From NCBI RefSeq assembly GCF_023208195.1, contig NZ_CP060034.1, positions 1,488,001-1,552,000 on the forward strand: a stretch of 64,000 bases of DNA, read 5' to 3'. Below the pieces are notes generated by a model, which saw only the letters and a list, made by a program, of their open reading frames with translations, made no database searches and was not told where the DNA came from. The stretch is from Nocardioides sp. InS609-2. GTDB lineage: Bacteria > Actinomycetota > Actinomycetes > Propionibacteriales > Nocardioidaceae. Shown piece by piece: positions 62,918 to 64,000 of this stretch. Every line of letters starts with the position of its first letter. Position 1 is the stretch's first letter. A program made the position numbers and the translations under genes.

Positions 62918-63478
62918 TCAGCCGGCGAACGCGCTCCGCAGCAGGGCAGCCTCTATCTCGCGGTCGGCAAAGACGAGGCGTACGGCGTCGGGGTCGTCGT
63001 TGCCGGCATCGGGCCCGCGCCAGACCAGCTCGAGCCCGACCTTGCCTGCGACGGCCGCCGAGGCGTGGTTGTGCTCGAGCAGGTAGGCGACGACCGGCCG
63101 CTCGGGTGCCACGTCGTGCGCCGCCTCGATCGCGGTGCGCGCCATCTCGGCGGCGTACCCCTGCCCCTGGGCGCTGGGCGCGAACCGGTAGTAGAGGTTC
63201 CACCACAGGCCGTGGTCGGGCACCGCACATCCGCCGCGGCCGATGACCGGGCCGTCGACACGTTCGCGCACCGACCAGTTGCCCAGCCCGTGCGCGTCCC
63301 ACTGGGCTTCGCCCTTGCCGACCATCTGCGCCGACTGCTCCCGCGTGGTGTGCCGGCCCTGCGGAAAGTGCCGCCAGGTGCCGGGGTCGCCGTGGATCGC
63401 GTGCAGGTCGTCGACATCGGCCTCGGCGGCCACGTCGAGCCAGAGCCGTTCGGTGCGGTGGTGACGCCAGTCGGTCAC
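62918..63478 (-). CDS. GNAT-family N-acetyltransferase
   Basis: 186 residues of the RimJ/RimL-like GNAT type: RTERLWLDVAAEADVDDLHA, IGRGGCAVPD, then the acetyl-CoA loop YRFAPSAQGQGYAAEMARTA and the C-terminal HNHASAAVAGKVGLELVWRG. The substrate is unknown (amino acid or N-terminal acetylation is typical). The GTG at 63478 starts three bases before the stop of the CHAT gene is reached; a TTG two codons earlier would overlap it. The gene is probably co-transcribed with the CHAT gene. Confidence 0.9.
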   Translation of the reverse strand: MTDWRHHRTERLWLDVAAEADVDDLHAIHGDPGTWRHFPQGRHTTREQSAQMVGKGEAQWDAHGLGNWSVRERVDGPVIGRGGCAVPDHGLWWNLYYRFAPSAQGQGYAAEMARTAIEAAHDVAPERPVVAYLLEHNHASAAVAGKVGLELVWRGPDAGNDDPDAVRLVFADREIEAALLRSAFAG

Positions 63479-63480
63479 AA

Positions 63481-64000
63481 TCAAACCCCCAGGGCAAGGA
63501 ACGCGGCAGCGGTCGCGGCGCGCGTCGGGTCGTCGGCCGCCGCCGTACGGGCACGGTGGAGCGCGGTGGGCAGATCCTCGCCGACGTCCAGGCCGGCATG
63601 GACGTCGACCATCACCTCGACGGTCGCCTCGTCGTTGACCACGGCCACGCTGGCCATGACTCCGGCGGTGCCGATCGCGAGCAGGGCCGACACCAGGCCC
63701 AGCAGCTCTCCGGCGCCGACCGGCGCGAGCACCCCGGAGTCGCACGCGGAGAGGATGACCCGATGCGGTGCCCGGACCAGCCGCTCGAAGTCGTAGACGG
63801 TCAGCGGCCCGTCAGCAAGGTCGAGCGAGGAGAACAGGGGCGAGTCGGCACGGAAGTGTCCGTGCGCGGCGAGATGCGCCAGCCCGGCTCCGTCGAGGGC
63901 CGCGAGCGCGCCGTCGACCGTCGCCTCCTGGTCGCGCAGGACGACGGCGTCGAGGTGGCGAGGGGCGACCACGCTGATCTCGGAGCCACCTGTGGTCAGC
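63481..64000 (-). CDS. CHAT-domain protein, C-terminal part (runs off window)
   Basis: The last 173 codons of a protein whose start is outside the window. It has the caspase-like CHAT features: the catalytic His in LAHLAAHGHFRADSPLFSSL and the catalytic Cys in VILSACDSGVLAPVGAGELL. The end ATAAAFLALGV closes the domain. CHAT proteases usually carry N-terminal TPR repeats and in many bacteria act in defence or stress signalling; nothing here shows a partner gene. It is upstream of and close to the GNAT gene. Confidence 0.85.
   Translation of the reverse strand, partial: LTTGGSEISVVAPRHLDAVVLRDQEATVDGALAALDGAGLAHLAAHGHFRADSPLFSSLDLADGPLTVYDFERLVRAPHRVILSACDSGVLAPVGAGELLGLVSALLAIGTAGVMASVAVVNDEATVEVMVDVHAGLDVGEDLPTALHRARTAAADDPTRAATAAAFLALGV

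Overview
The window is high-GC actinobacterial DNA. It carries MtrA/MtrB, a WhiB2-type regulator, coenzyme F420 genes, DUF3499, DUF5719 and DUF3105 proteins, and a galactofuranan locus (glf, glfT2, wzm, wzt). It carries no mycolate genes. This fits a Nocardioides-like member of the Propionibacteriales. The placement is inferred from gene content and order; no marker gene was compared.

Layout. (1) 1-2589, minus strand: ahcY, mtrA and the start of mtrB, read as one unit. (2) 2590 to about 37040: a mosaic accessory region. It contains an IS3 remnant, two related IS630 elements around an MMPL exporter and a dying uvrA paralogue, small membrane and stress-type proteins, a ThDP enzyme, IS21, IS3 and IS1380 pieces, and a tightly overlapping 12-gene minus-strand operon (18199-29815). 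After that come a secreted protein with a divergent MocR regulator, a TetR gene beside a stop-interrupted amidase, and a DUF808 membrane protein. (3) 37042-50481: conserved chromosome (HesB-like protein, SIS isomerase, Trm112, manB, DUF3499, zincin-like protein, DUF5719, a large GT2, whiB, fbiA, fbiB, DUF3105, manC, TIGR03089). Its order resembles the Mycobacterium tuberculosis block around Rv3256c-Rv3268. In that genome this block lies close to sahH-mtrAB, so the accessory region appears to interrupt ancestral synteny. (4) 50499-64000: cell-envelope genes on the minus strand (PGRP amidase, wzt, wzm, glfT2, glf, a formylglycine-generating enzyme, two GT2 enzymes, an LCP ligase), then a GNAT enzyme and the C-terminus of a CHAT protein.

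How the genes work together. ManB and ManC make GDP-mannose. Glf makes UDP-galactofuranose, GlfT1-like and GlfT2 enzymes build a galactan, Wzm/Wzt export it and the LCP protein probably attaches it to peptidoglycan. MtrA may tie this to envelope remodelling: GTCACA-type 9-bp direct repeats, resembling described MtrA sites, lie upstream of both the LCP gene and the PGRP amidase gene. The 12-gene operon combines GH15, SDR, enolase-superfamily, ThDP, GMC/gluconate-dehydrogenase-subunit-3 and cytochrome b/molybdopterin proteins with four small membrane or unknown proteins. It looks like an uncharacterised sugar- or sugar-acid-oxidation module coupled to the membrane, and is the best candidate here for an undescribed system.

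Decay is common in the accessory region: truncated uvrA, DUF427, IS3 and istB remnants, an istA with two compensating frameshifts, a deleted copy of the cytochrome b/molybdopterin gene, and an amidase split by an amber codon.
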